DNA of 64,000 bases from Pelomyxa schiedti. Taxonomy: Eukaryota; Evosea; Pelobiontida; Pelomyxidae. Position 1 is the first letter of the stretch. Each line of letters begins with the position of its first letter. Positions 25,807 to 38,899 of this stretch are shown here, in pieces. The DNA is taken from NCBI GenBank assembly GCA_020536535.1, contig JAHLWZ010000816.1:1-64000 (forward strand), read 5' to 3'. The position numbers were made by a program, and so were the translations under genes. The notes beneath the pieces were generated by a model. That model had not been told where the DNA came from, searched no databases, and saw only the letters and a program-made list of their open reading frames with translations.

Positions 25807-28800
25807 CTAACAGTTTGTTTTTATCCAGTCAACTATCCTGGAGAGGTACTGTGGGTTTGTAATGGGGCACTGAGAAATGCAGAAGTAAGACTCGGAGTTT
25901 GAGTCGGAGCTAGAGCTATTATTGCCATTGCTATTGCCATTTGGTGAACTGGGACTGAGGAATCCTGGACCACAAATGGCTGATTTGAGTACAAACATGG
26001 GGTGGTTCTCGTCCATGACTGATTCGGCATGTGTCTTGTATTGTGATTCAGTCAGCTGTTTTATGGTATTCCCGGTTGTGGAATGGACAGCTTCCGCGAT
26101 GTCAGAAAGAGTTGTGCTTGGCGATCCACGCAAATCCAACAGGATTAATCTGGGAGGGTTATGTGAGTGGCCGCTACTCGCAGTCACAGAGGCGGAGGAT
26201 TCTGCGTGAAGTTTTAATGTAGAAATTGATGAAATGACCTGTTGAACTGCGTTGGTGATAGATGTTGCAACCCAATCAACGGGAGCAAAGGAGAACACTT
26301 GCGGTAGCGGAAAGGGTGTTGGAATGGACGATGGAGGAGAACTGTTGTGCGGATAGCACTGATCGCAGCAAATCCCGGATATTATGTGCGTAACACTGTC
26401 ATTGGGATTACTGGCGCCGGTGAGGGTGCTACCACTTACATCACCAAGTCTTATGATTGAGCAGTGCCATTTTGACATCCAAGTGTCCTCTTGTTTGGAA
26501 GCAAATATTGCTGTCTTCAGCACTAGTTTCTCTGCTACCCATTTGCTCTGGCCATATCCGCTGAGAACTTGAACACTTTCTGGCGGAACAGAACCATAAA
26601 CGCTGTTATATTCATCAGGAATAACAGAGTCACGCCAGTATTTTTCATGAACATCTACAGCTGTTACACCTACAGTTGATATGTAGAAAAACGGTGCGGG
26701 AACTGAAGTGCCACATTGTAGAGATAACAGTAATGCTTGTTGTGTGCCCACTGCATTGGATTGCTTCAGTTTCGCATATGACAAGGTGGAGTTAACCTCG
26801 GCCGCATTATGAATAATTGCACAAACTCTATGGGAAACATCTCGTAGTAAGACACACAATGAACCAGCACCTTTATCAGAGATATCACATTCATATATCA
26901 ATACTTTCTCGAACTGGGAGTCACTGCAAACAAGTCCGTAGTGCTGTAAATTCTTCAATACACGCAATCGAGAATCAGAAGAACCATGTCGAACGACACA
27001 AGCTATTTGGTAGGTAGGGAGTCTCATAAGATTGTGCAACAAAAATGCACCAACGAAGCCAGTGACACCTGTCAAAACTATCAAAGGTGGCTCAGTGGTT
27101 TCACTTGAACCAAATCTTGTTGACATGATAGTAGTTTCCACTTCCTTCCACAAGCTCTCTACTTCAGCACACCAGAATTCATGTTTTGTCTCTGCTTGAT
27201 GGTTCGTTGGCCCACAAAAAATTACATTCTGGAGCTCTACTAGAGTGGAGAGTTTTGCAAGCTGTGGAAGTGGGATATTGATGCCAAATCTTGATTTTAT
27301 GGATGACGAGAGCCTTGCTAGAGCCATAGAATCGGCACCTAGATCCATAAGAGAACAGTTTTCAATTTGACTGGGATTGCTGACTATCAGGCTCGATGAA
27401 AGGGTGTCTGCTAAGCACTGAATCAGCCCAGCACACAAGACTGTGGGAACTGCAGTTGTAGATGCAGTTGCAGGGGAGGATGTGGGAAGAGAAGGAACTG
27501 GAGTACAACTTAGCTCTGCAGATTGGGAACGACTGAAAATGTCCAATAGGGTTGCTTTGTACTTTCGTAGAAGGGCTGGGCGGCACAGTTTATTTTGCGA
27601 GCTCAGCAAACCATTCCACTGGCTAAAAGGTTCACTTTCAACAATCTATTAAGAAGATGAGAAGGTGACACATCAAGAATGCAAAAATTCAACCAATATC
27701 TGTGGTATCTCCCATGGTTTGCATTTATTCTCGCACGCAATTCTTCTGATATCATTCATTATAGCTTGTTTTACCAGTTCAATATCGCTATTTGCATCGC
27801 CGGCACCATTTCTACAAAGAACAGATGGAACAACAACGGCCGCCACAAAGGGCATCTGTGATTCGCCACAGATGAATATTTGTGATACAGTGCTACTCGT
27901 TGCATAAAGGGATTCAAGTGGTTCTGGGGCAACAAACACTCCTTGCAACAATTTGAACACGGCGCTGCTGCGATCTATAACCTGGAGTTTTCCTTCGACA
28001 AGTTGCCCAATGTCACCTTTTAGCTGGTAAATTGAAAATGTAATTTCACAACAAATACAACCTGTGCGGAAAAACCGCAGTCCGTGCAAGGTGACAAATT
28101 GTTTGTTAGTTGCTTCAGAGTCATTCCAATAGCCAGGAGTCATACGGGATGTACGGACAATTATTTCACCTCGCGGGTAAGGCTTGTCACTGGTGAGGTA
28201 ACCCTTAAGAGTATAAGAAGTTTCGACACTATTGAGTTAATTACAAGCTCAGGGCAGTCTAGAAGTTGGAAGTTGGTTCCTGGATGGACAACAGAGTTGG
28301 CACTCACTCCGCCCGTTTCTGTTGTTCCATAACCTTTTCCATTGTTATCTTCTGGATACTTTTTTTTAGGGTCTTACCATCAATTACTGGGCATGTGAAA
28401 ACATTTGACATCCATTTTTTTACCTGTCCACCTGAATTGAGGAAAGAGACTCGAGGGTAACTTTGATACCTCTTTTCGGATTGAACTTCCCCCTGTAACA
28501 ACAAGACGCAATCTGTTGCCGAGAACGCGCCGTTGACTCCATTCTTGTTCCAATGTAGCACACAACTCTTCCCGGTCTATTCCACTGTTGTGTGTTGCCA
28601 GGTCGTTCAATTCAGCCTTAAGAAGAGTTAACCATAGGGAGAATGGAAGGGAGATCCGGCCTCACCAAAAATTGGCTGTGAAGACCATGCCAGAAGTTTG
28701 GAGTAGAACCGAAAACACTTGGTCTTAGAACAGTGCAGTCTTCAACTAATGTGCCCATACTACCAGACCATACTCCAATGCGCCCTCCTTTACTAATGAC

Positions 28801-30381
28801 ATCTAAAGTTTGTCTAAGAGGTTCAAATGCCAACATAATCAGGGCATCTGAAGTTACATGTTGAGGGCTGTGCACTTGATGCAAAAGCATTTCTGAATTT
28901 TTGTTATTTGATTTTTTAGAGGGGGCATTAAGACCGTCAGTCATTATTATCAGTTTAGGGTTGCCAGTTGTTCCAGATGTTGGTAATAGCATAACAACAG
29001 TATCAGGAGAAGCAACTGACGCTGGAATAGAGATTGAGTCGTCTTGACAGTCAATTTCTTCCCACTTCGCGATGATAGGCTTGATAGATTCTACCGTTGA
29101 ATTCATGGAAGGCGAGGTATTAGTACAAGAAGATTTGGTTTCACTGTCAGCGTTCCTGAGGCATGAATAAGCTTCGTCATTGTCGTCGAAGAATACCACG
29201 AGTTCCACATGGCCATTTCCGGGACTTGTACATTCCTCCTGTTGCAAGGCACATGCTGATAAGACTGTTTCACGCAAGTGTATGGAGGAAAAAACGACCC
29301 GGGGTGATGAACGTGCAAACACCTTGGCCATTGTTCTGGAACTCCATGAAGGATGCACAGGAATACTCGCCAGTCCTGCCATTAAGCATGCATACTGCGA
29401 CATGTACCAGCACTCACTGGAGGCACCAATTATAGCCACAGTGTCAGTGTGTACTGTTAATGGGGTTATACCAAAGTCTATGATAGATTTTTTCCCATCA
29501 GCAGATCTGTGTTTTGATATCAATGCCCTAGCTAGAGAGTAGACCCTTACTTTGACTTGTTCATATGTCATCCATTGAAAGTCACGTTCTTGAGGCAGAA
29601 ACTCGAAAGTGACCGTAGAATTTGTCTTTGGCGAGGCCTGTGAATACCTGGGGCGGGAACCGAGGAACCACCTTGGTTCCCAAAGTTCAAACGCGATCTT
29701 CAATGATTCGGCGGAGGTAGAGCATTTCTTCAGAGAATCAGCAACTCTCTCAAAGAAAATCGGCTCCAGGTGCATTGCGTGCCTTTTAAAGGCGTCTGCT
29801 TTTCCCCCATCACTATGATTTGGTAGGTCTTCCCACAGTGTTGCTAAAGTCTTACTTTCCCTCTCAACGGCTGCCCTATGTGAACTTGTATTTCCCTTTG
29901 CAAAGCACTTCTCACAGGTATCATATCCCTCAGCACATCTTCCACACACCTGTAAAGAGGGTTAGAGAAGAATTATTTGACTTCTACGGCTAAAATCCTA
30001 AAAATCTTGTACTGGGTGCGAATATCATTTCTTAAGACTTTGCCACGCACTTAGTTCCGTTTGTTTGCTTGTTTAATAACAATTCTCAAAGTAATTCCTA
30101 CAAGTACGGACCCATCTTGAGGACTCCCCAGGATTTAAAACTGTCCCGCACTCAACGCAACCGTATACCCTCCTCACCAGCCCGTTGTGCTCCGCCTTAA
30201 GTCCCATAAGTTTCTCCCGCCGCCTCCGGCGCTCCCTCACTGCATCAACGGTCCACCGCCTCACCAGCACCACAACACTCCCATAACGCCCTGACAACAC
30301 AACCACTGGAACTACCAGCAAGAGCACGACTACAAAAACCGTAAACACCGGCATTGGGAAATGACAGTTCTGCAGAACCAA
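25807..30381 (-). CDS. Membrane-anchored adenylation - carrier - thioester reductase (NRPS-like reductase)
   Basis: Expected to activate a carboxylic acid as an acyl-AMP, load it on a phosphopantetheine carrier and release it as an aldehyde. The N-terminus from ATG 30381 has a Val/Leu membrane helix. A Cys-rich module follows (GCVECG, then across an intron CGRCAEGYDTCEKC), probably a zinc finger. The AMP-binding domain shows LLPTSGTTGNPKL, RTGD (split by an intron), and IDRSSAVFKLLQGVFVAPEPLE, an acyl-CoA-synthetase-like C-subdomain. The carrier domain has LGADSMALARL with the pantetheine Ser. The reductase domain has the nucleotide loop LTGVTGFVGAFLL, the catalytic IIHNAAEVN and YGQSKWVAEK with the YxxxK pair. 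The stop is at 25807. No other biosynthetic genes flank it, so the substrate is unknown. Confidence 0.82.
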
Positions 30382-30516
30382 ATTTCTTTCCGTTTTTTGA
30401 TCAACGAAGGAAGAACAGGGCCAAATAAAAAAAAAAAGACCTTTATTTTTTTTTACACTGAGGTGTTACCAAACAGCTTCACAGCTGCATGGTGTTGTTA
30501 TGGGAGTGTATGTGTT

Positions 30517-32667
30517 CTAATCAACTTCCTCTATCTTGGGTCCGCCTGTCTTGGTTGATCCACTTGAGCTGGATGAGGGTGTTGTCCTAGATGATGGGGT
30601 GGGTCCGGCTCCTCCAAAGTTGGGCATTTCGCCTCCTGGGAAACCTCCGGGCATTCCTCCCGGCATGCCGCCTGGCATTCCACCGGCTCCACTTGATTGG
30701 TAGAGCTTGATCATGATAGGCTGCACAATGTCCTCTAGTTGTTTCATGCGGGCTTCGTATTCCTCCTTTGTGCCTTGTTGGTTGTGGTCCAGCCATTCTA
30801 TAGCTTCATTGCAAGCTTCCTCGAGCTGTTGGGACAAGTTAGAAGAAACATCGGGACTCATTGAGAAACATACCCTTGTTTTATCGCCAGAATCAATCTT
30901 GGTTGCTATTTTTTCATCCTTGACAGAGTTCTTCACTGAGTAGGCATAGCTTTCAAGATGGTGTTTGGCGTCAATGCGCCCCTTCTGCTCTTCGTCGTCC
31001 GCTTTGTATTGCTCAGCGTCATGAAGCATGGCATCAATCTGTTCCTTTGATAAACGTCCCTTGTCATTGGTGATAGTAATGTTGTTGCGTTTGCCGGTTG
31101 TTTTATCTTCCGCCGTCACGTTGAGGATTCCGTTGGCGTCGACGTCGAATGTGACTTCAATTTGTGGGACTCCCCTTGGGGCTGGTGGAATTCCTGATAG
31201 TTCAAATTTGCCAAGAAGGTTGCAGTGTCTTGTCATAGCACGCTCACCCTCATAAACTTGAATAAGAACGCCAGGTTGATTGTCTGAGTAAGTTGAGAAT
31301 GTCTGCGACTTCTTGGTTGGGACAGTGGTATTTCTTTGGATCAGAGATGTCATGACACCACCAGCAGTCTCAATTCCCAGTGTAAGTGGTGTAACATCGA
31401 GAAGTAGAAGATCTTGTACTTTGGCACCACCAGCTCCGGTAAGAATTGCAGCCTGTACTGCTGCACCATATGCCACTGCTTCGTCTGGATTTACGGATTT
31501 GTTGAGTTCCTTACCGTTGAAAAAGTCTTGAAGCAACTGCTGAACTTTAGGAATGCGTGTTGACCCACCAACCAAGACCACATCGTGAATAGAGCTCTTG
31601 TCAAGGCGAGTGTCACGAAGTACTTTCTCAACTGGATCCAGGGTCGACCGGAAGAGATCAATGTTTAGTTCCTCAAACTTAGCTCTTGTGATTGTTGTGT
31701 AGTAGTCAACTCCCTCGAACAATTGATCAACTTCAATGGATGCCTGGGCCTGTGAAGATAGAGTTCTCTTCGCGCGTTCACAGGCTGTGCGAAGCCTTCT
31801 TAGAGCACGTGCATTGCCACTCATGTCCTTGTTGTACCTCCTCTTGAAGTCCTTTGCGAAGAAGTCAACCAGCCTGTTGTCAAAGTCCTCTCCACCGAGG
31901 TGAGTGTCCCCAGAAGTGGCCTTGACTTCAAAGACACCTTCCTCAATTGCCAAAAGAGATACATCAAATGTACCACCACCCAAGTCAAAAATCAGAATGT
32001 TCCTCTCTCCACCTTTCTTGTCAAGCCCATAGGCAATAGCTGCAGCCGTGGGTTCATTGATGATCCTGAGCACATTCAGTCCAGCAATCGTGCCTGCGTC
32101 TTTAGTTGCTTGTCTCTGTGAGTCATTGAAATATGCAGGACATCTAAGGTAAATGTATTAGAATTCAAACAGTTTTTGCTTTATTAATATCTCGTGTTAT
32201 AGATGAGGAAAAAACTCTTACGTTATAACAGCATCCTTCACTGGCTTGCCCAAGTATGACTCTGCGATTTCCTTCATCTTCGTGAGCACCATTGACGAGA
32301 TTTCCTCAGGCGTGAAAGTCTTGGAGTCTCCGCGATACGCGACCTGGATCATGGGCTTGTCTCCCTTGTTTATAACCTTGAATGGCCAGTGCTTCATGTC
32401 GGACTGCACGGAAGGGTCGCTGAATCTCCTGCCGATCAGCCGCTTGGCGTCAAACACGGTGTTCTCGACGTTCATCGCGACCTGGTTTTTCGCCGCGTCG
32501 CCAATGAGTCGCTCCTGGTCGGTGAAAGCGACGTACGAGGGGGTCACGCGGTTGCCTTGGTCGTTCGCGATGATCTCAACTCGGTCGTTTTGCCATACGC
32601 CAACGCATGAGTACGTGGTGCCGAGATCTATGCCGACTGCTGGTGCTTTGCTGGATGTGGTTGACAT
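30517..32667 (-). CDS. Cytosolic HSP70 chaperone
   Basis: ATP-dependent chaperone. Exon 1 (32667 to about 32222) carries [13 protein letters not shown]. Exon 2 carries the rest of the ATPase domain ([44 protein letters not shown]) and the substrate-binding domain. A 48-nt intron with a CTAAC branch site interrupts the lid just before [12 protein letters not shown]. The tail has GGMP repeats and ends EEVD, the signature of cytosolic/nuclear HSP70 that docks TPR co-chaperones. The full length of about 650 residues is normal. The intron between exons 1 and 2 is longer than most in this window. Confidence 0.96.
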
Positions 32668-33013
32668 TGTTGGGTTGTTGTTTTGCGGTAATTGCGTATC
32701 GTAATTTGTTTGTTGTTTCGGCTTTTTTTTCTTTTTTCTTGTGTTTTGAGTGTTCTGTTATCTTGCTCTTTTAAACTCAACAAAATGGGATGTCCCTTAA
32801 CTTCCGACGAAATTCCGAGTGGTTTTTAGGGAACAGTCACCTGTTTGTCAGGTCTCCTTGGGAGGACCCAAACTCTTCAAGACTTGCTTCCCTCCTCCCC
32901 TTCTCGCACCCATGCCAATGAGTAGGCCCGTACGGGGAATCTAGAGACAGGCGCTAGGAATCCCAACTTGGTGTTTTCTAGGTATACTAGTTTGATTCTG
33001 TGACCGTGTCTAG
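32668..33013. promoter_or_regulatory. Divergent promoter region of HSP70 and NMNAT genes
   Basis: This 346-bp region lies between head-to-head genes. Near 32808-32819 inverted TTC/GAA units occur (ttccgacgaaattcc), reminiscent of a heat-shock element, but the spacing is not the canonical nGAAnnTTCn. The heat-shock assignment is therefore weak. Confidence 0.35.
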
Positions 33014-34061
33014 ATGATGCGCCAGCGGCGGGCGCTTCTGGACTTGTCCAAAGTTGAAAGGGCAATAACAGAAATATCAACAAGAACGTCCACGCAGGGG
33101 AGTGCTGCCACGCCCAAGATTGCACTTCACGTTATACTGGCCAGTGGGTCATTTGCCCCTCCGCATTTAATGGTGCCAATCTCCCAAATTTGCAATAGTA
33201 GTTCGCACGTCAATAGTATTTTTGTGCACTGCACAAAATCTAAACGAATCACTGTTAAGCACTTGGAGATGCTCAAGTTGGCAAAAAAGGCATTGGAAGA
33301 TAGGCATTATATTGTTGCTGCGGCTTTTTTCTCTCCATCTAGTGATGAGTACGTAATGGCTGTATGTTCCTTAAATGATTCACATCATGGCTGATTTTCC
33401 AATTCAATTTACACCCAATACCAAAGTATCCTTCCTTGTAGAAACTCGGTGAAGATGACTTCATATGCCTGGATGACAGGTGTCAAATGTGTGAACTGAT
33501 ATCCTCCGAATTCTCATGGCTAAATACTCTGACATGGGGGTGGTGCAGCGGAACTGAAATTTGCGAATCACTGAAGGAAATCCTTGCAGCTTCTTTTCCA
33601 GGCATTCACCAAACCATCCAAATTTTTTCCTTGGTCTCCTGCCTTCCTATTTCTTAACCGGAACCATTCCACAGAATACACCTTTGAAATACACGAAGTA
33701 TATGGGGCCGACTTTGCACTATCTTACAGAGCCTGGGAACGGAAGAGAGAAATGCTTATAGTTGGTAGACCCGGATATACTGAACAACTACAAGCGGAGC
33801 TTGAGAAAAGACCCGATTCCAGTATGAAATACACACTCTGTAACTTCTCACCTAACAAAAAAAAAACCACCCAGAACTTATTCTGCTAGATGAATTATCC
33901 GATATAAGTTCAACTGCTATTCGAGAGGCACTATGGTCAAGGGACACGACCAAACTCTCACATTGGATGGATCCGAAGGTCAATTCCAATTCTTCATTAG
34001 TTTTCCTCACCTAGCTTTTGGAATCTAGGTTGTTGAATACCTTCTGAAAATTAAATACTAG
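33014..34061 (+). CDS. Nicotinamide mononucleotide adenylyltransferase
   Basis: Catalyses NMN + ATP to NAD+ + PPi. Exon 1 contains GSFAPPHLM, which joins across an intron (about 33171-33258) to HLEMLKLAKKALE, together forming the GSFxP...HL nucleotidyltransferase signature. Then come YIVAAAFFSPSSDEY and, after a second intron, CQMCELISSEFSWLN, where NMNATs have their RxxMC region. The segment around 33670-33830 is divergent. The last exons contain DISSTAIREAL, the typical ISSTxIR motif, and end VVEYLLKIKY at a TAG at 34059-34061, reached through a 40-50 nt intron. It is head-to-head with HSP70 and converges on the CLU/WD40 gene 69 bp away. Confidence 0.8.
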
Positions 34062-34129
34062 TGAAACCAAATAAACAGCAAACAAAAACCTCTGATTAGA
34101 GTCTTTTCTCTTTACCAGTTATCACTTTA

Positions 34130-37100
34130 TTAGTGTTTCAAGTGGGTTCCAGAGGCAAATGTAGCTAGCCCAGAAATGAACAGTCCCACAGAGGGCACTG
34201 TTGGTAGTGAAGGTGCTGATGTTCTTCTTGACCTTGTTGTTTGCTGTTGAACTCTGCTATACACCCGGACTTCGTTCATGGAACTTGCTGCTATAAGTGG
34301 AGCATCACTGCCTGGTACTGTAACCATTTGAAGCTGCAGAACCTCAGAGCCAAGTAGTACACGAACACAGACTCCGGAGAGCAAGTCCCACACTCGCAAA
34401 GTGCGATCAGAACTCCCTGTGAAAGCAACTTTTGGGGAGGCTTGGACCTGGATGCTGTGAACGGAGCTAGCATGCCCAAGAAGTAGCCTCAGAGGTTCGA
34501 GTGCAAACGGCTGTTTGATTCCATAGTGCCTTTGTGTTGAATATGTCAGAAAGAAGCACCATTGTTGGTAGTTGCTTTTTTACCAGACTAGACCATCTTC
34601 TGAGCCAGTGAGGAATGAGGCGCCGTTATCCACAAGGGCGACACAGTTAATTCTAGTATGTATTGTGGCTTTTTCATGGACAACGAGCTCTCCTGTGGAC
34701 ATATTCCATACTCTCAGTCCATCAACTCCTCCACATAAGACATAGTTGTTTTCCACAGAAGCGGCACAACAATACACTCTACAAAATTCTTTAGAATAAC
34801 AGGAATAGATTGGTGGCTACATACGATCCTTCGATGTGTTCAAAATTAATGGGGTCTTTCTCCAAAGCTGCACTGGTGAGAACTGCTGGTATGTCCCACA
34901 TGCGTAAAAACCCAACAGGCTCATCAATACTTTTTGGTAGTTAGAGCAAACAGAGAGGAAAGAACCCATACCCACATCCACCTCCGACAATGAGCTTGCT
35001 GGAACATCTAAAAACACAGCGTGGTTCAAAGGGGAAGGGGATACTAGCATCGGGGTGGGTGCTCTTTTTCCTCCAGAACTGCGGTTTCGAGGAGTTAATA
35101 TTCAACTTTAGAAAAATTAGTTGTACGTTCAGAGAGCCATCAGAACACAACGTTAGGAATCCCTGTTCCCAGGCAAGGAGGCTAAGTACACGAGCTCTAT
35201 GTGCCATTACAGTCTTCGGTTTCCTGAACAGTTTCTCCACAGCTCCATCCTACAATGATAAGTAAACACAAAAGGTATTACCAGAAGTCACCTTTCTTCC
35301 AACATAGATACTTTTTTTCTTCATTAAAAGGGCAGTGATAGTCCCATTGGCTTGATAGATAGACTCAACCCTGAACTCAGCAAATGTAACTGCCAAGGAG
35401 CAGGCAGCGATCTTGGTTGCATTTTTCCTTTTTTTTAGTAAGTAACATGGTGAATTCTTTTCCCTCCCGGTTTCTTTTCACACTCACTGGTGAAGGTTTA
35501 ATTTAAGGCCAACTTTTTGTCCAGTTTCAAATGACTCCCGAGCTTCGTTAATTAAAGCCACATAGTTCTGGTGAATGCCCAGTTGGAGCTGGGACTTAGC
35601 CAAATCGTAGTAGTGGTGACCTGTCTTGGAGTTATTTCTCATCCAACATCACACTAGTAGCTGACCTGATTTTGGGTTGGCGGAAATGACAGTCTTGAAA
35701 GCATCTATGCTCTTTTGAAGAATATGCTGCGATGTATCTGGAGCACGCCTAACGGCATCAAGTGCAAGAAGGTGCCCATCAGCAACTTGATAGAATAAAT
35801 AAGGGAAAAAAATGGGGATGTTTCAACTAGAATACAAATCCATATGCTTGATCTTTTGCTTTTATTTAGGCAAGTAAAAGGCTGCAATTCAGGTCACCTT
35901 TAAGGGAAGAGATTTCAAGTCTGGATCAGAGAAAGTTATGCCATTTTCGTAAAACTTCTGGACTGCCTCAGGATAGAATTCAATGCCCATCATCTCTTTT
36001 AGCCGATAGTAAACACCCTACAGTGCACATCACCTATTGAAAATCCCTTAACAACAACATACAAGATAATCAGTTTTCATGCTGTTAACCCAAGACTGAT
36101 TGTACCCCTGGAATTGAAGCATTCGTGGGTGAATGACATGCTCCCACTCCGATTTCATTTGTCCCTCTCTATCAATGAAATCTTCCCTTCGTTGGACAAT
36201 CCTTTTTCAGGAGTAAGTGATGAAATACACTGTTTTGCAGAATTACAAATCGAACACAGTCCTGTTGAAAACAAGATTGAAGTATCGGACAATTAAACGG
36301 CAAAAGGGGGTCTGAGTGAGCTTCTTCTCTTGTGCCATTTGGGTACGCAGTTTTTTTCGTAAAATTGACTTCATTTTTGTTAAAGGTGACTAAGTTCAAT
36401 TGTACCTTAATTGAGCGGGAAGCAATTTCAGTTGTCAGAACTGCTTTGACAATGTCATTGGAGTGTTGCCATACCTCACCCAGGTGTCGGCAGTTGATTC
36501 CTTTGAATAATCAAATACTTTCAAAGATATTGGGGAAGAAACCCGCAGCATGCATGCGAGGAACAAAAGTTTTTTCCAGATCATATGAGGGTTTAGTGTG
36601 AGGACAAAGTGCATTCAATTCTGCAGCAAACTGTGGAATCACCTTGGGAGAGTATTAAATGCATTTCCAGTTAAAAAATATACTCACTCTGTTATGCAAA
36701 ATGGAGGAGAGTTCTTCGACGTCTGTATTGCTTTCTTCTCGATTTCTGTCCGCCTCGGCAAATTTGGTGAACACATCAGAAGACAATGGACGAGGAGACG
36801 TGAGTATTAGTTCAGGCCTCAGGAGCCTGTGTAGATAGCACCCAGGAACACTGTCAAAGGGAAGAACAAGTTTTTGATCAGAGTAAATAACACTACTCAA
36901 ATTCCAACCCATCTACTGTTGTTTCAGGAGGAAATAGACGAGCCATATCCAAAACCTATCCATCATTATTCATGAAAGGCGAACTTTGGAATCTGCAAAC
37001 ACACAAAGTATTGATTTTCACCAGTTTTATGGACTTCAATATCCGTAGGTCCATAGAGATTCACTAACGGTCGTGCTCTAGAGGTGGTCGGTCAACTCAT

Positions 37101-38661
37101 TCATAACAGCAATAAGATGGCAACCTTCCACATCGATGTTCCTTCAAGTTGAGGCTCTGACATATTGTCTTCATCCTACTGGAAGCTTCTTCATCTTCCT
37201 TGTGCATCGTCTCCCCTCCATCACTCGAGCCGTACACCAAAGTAGAGCGAGTGATGGGTAGAATTGAAATAGCAGAGAGCCTGAACCCAAGATAATCAAT
37301 TGTGGCCATGAGTGGAACACGTATTTGAGATCCGGCTGCATCAAAGAATCGAATACAGCTCTTAACGAGAGTCAGAGCTACAAGATGAAGGTGGTATTAT
37401 ATGCCGTGCCTTTAATTCGTGCCCCGCGCATTTTGCAGCAAGTTCGTCATCGTGGTCAAACAGATTTTTGTTGTCCCTTGCAAACTTGAACAGGATTCCA
37501 TTAACAATGAACTTCTGTAAATTTGTTATTTGCATGGGATTAGGGTACGAGAGGAGAAGCAAAGAACCTCGCCACCAGCAAACCCCATATCTTTACTCCG
37601 TGAACGAATTGTCTTCTGTTCGTCATCAAGAAACATCTCGCCAATTATAATCTTGCCATAAGAAACAGCACTGTACACAAAATCAACGGCGACATCGCGG
37701 ACAGCAGTCCAAGCCTCAATCTCGTTAATGTGGTGCTGGACAGTGCGATGATCCTCAGTAATGCAACCATTAACTCTGTCCAGAGCATCCTATGCCAGTG
37801 AGATTGTATAGGCTAAAAAAATTTTGAATTTAGAGCAAAGGGGGAGGCCAACCTGAAATCTTGTCGTCCATTCAACAGATTGGCCAAAACCCTTTGGATC
37901 AGTTTTCGCGGAAGAAAGAAGGGGAGCGCTAACACCGCTCAACGACGCACAAGTAGTCGTCGTTGTCGCACTCGTGGCCGCGGCACCAGCGTGATTGTGC
38001 TGATGCTCCGCATTGTGGGAGGTTTCATCGGTTTGCTGATCTGAGCCACCAACGAACACGCACTTGGCCAGCGAACTCGTCGACTGCTGCGGTTGCGCCT
38101 GGGAATCCACCGCAGATTCCCTCGGTATTTCCTGCTGCAGCGTGCTCCCTTGCTGCTGCACAGCAGTCCCAGTCGGTGCAACAGCAACGCCAGAACCAGA
38201 GTCCGCCTCGTATCCCCCGCCGCCGCCGCCGCCGCCTCCTCCTCCTCTAGGCGAGAAAGAACGAGAGTCGGGTTGGTAACTGCCAACGGCGGTGCCTCCA
38301 CCACCTCTAGGTGAGGAAGAACGCGAGTCGGGTTGATAACTGCCAACGGAGGTGCCTCCTCCACCGCCGCCGCCGCCGCAACAGGCAGATCCAGAGTCAG
38401 GCTCGTACCCACCACCCCCGCCCAGTCCCGAACCACCCCGCGGGCTGCTGGTCAAAGGAGGCGTCGCCGTCGTCATCCTCGGAGATGCTGGTGACTGTGC
38501 CAACTGAGGAGGAGTTATTAACGTGTTAAAGGGGGGGGGGGGGGGGGAGAGAGAGAGAGAGGACAAAAGGGTTCAGTTACGAGGGGTGTGTCTACAACAA
38601 CGGCGGCTCGGAGTGGGGGGGACGGCACTGGACCTCGTGAGTCTGGTTCGTACCCCGACAT
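34130..38661 (-). CDS. CLU (clustered mitochondria) protein with TPR-like region and C-terminal WD40 repeats
   Basis: CLU proteins bind mRNAs for mitochondrial proteins and control mitochondrial distribution. The likely start is ATG 38661: it encodes GYEPDSRGP, which matches the GSYQPDSRSSSPRGG repeats in the next exon across an intron carrying a poly-G tract. The CLU core shows EWTTRF, FIVNGILFKFARD, AGHELK, PLMATIDYLGFRLSAISILP, TLVYGSSDGG, VNLYGPTDIEVH, MARLFPPETTVDG and LHRLLRPELI. A TPR-like stretch follows (HHYYDLAKSQLQLGIHQNY). At 35500-35440 the splice phase continues straight into a WD40 region (GTITALLMKKKSIYVGRKDG, GGVDGLRVWNMSTGELV, TGSSDRTLRVWDLLSGVCV), ending at 34130. No start codon for a separate WD40 gene is visible. 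The CLU part is firm; the fusion is inferred. Confidence 0.7.
38531..38561. repeat. Poly-G tract followed by GA repeat
   Basis: Seventeen consecutive G residues, then an AG dinucleotide run to about 38561. It probably lies in the first intron of the CLU gene, where the transcribed strand reads as a pyrimidine tract before an acceptor. Likely length-variable. Confidence 0.85.
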
Positions 38662-38899
38662 AGTCGTCTGCTCAACGGGGGAACGATGTTTTGGTTTCTG
38701 TTTTCGAGATTTCTCGGAACAGTTTTATGGTGCTCGCCGGAAGGGTCAACGGGGTTACCTAAGAGCGTGGCCTCCCATAACTGTTGTGTTCTGCGTTGGT
38801 AGTTTGTTGCGCTCTAGGAACCAAGATATAAAGTGTGGGGTTTTATTTTTTCTATTAAATGTCAAAATTTGGTGTGAAAGCTGTTCTGGGTTGGGCTGC

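Noticed and set aside
32800-32830. Heat-shock element upstream of HSP70
   Set aside because: TTC and GAA units are present but their spacing does not fit the nGAAnnTTCn rule, so only mentioned as weak.
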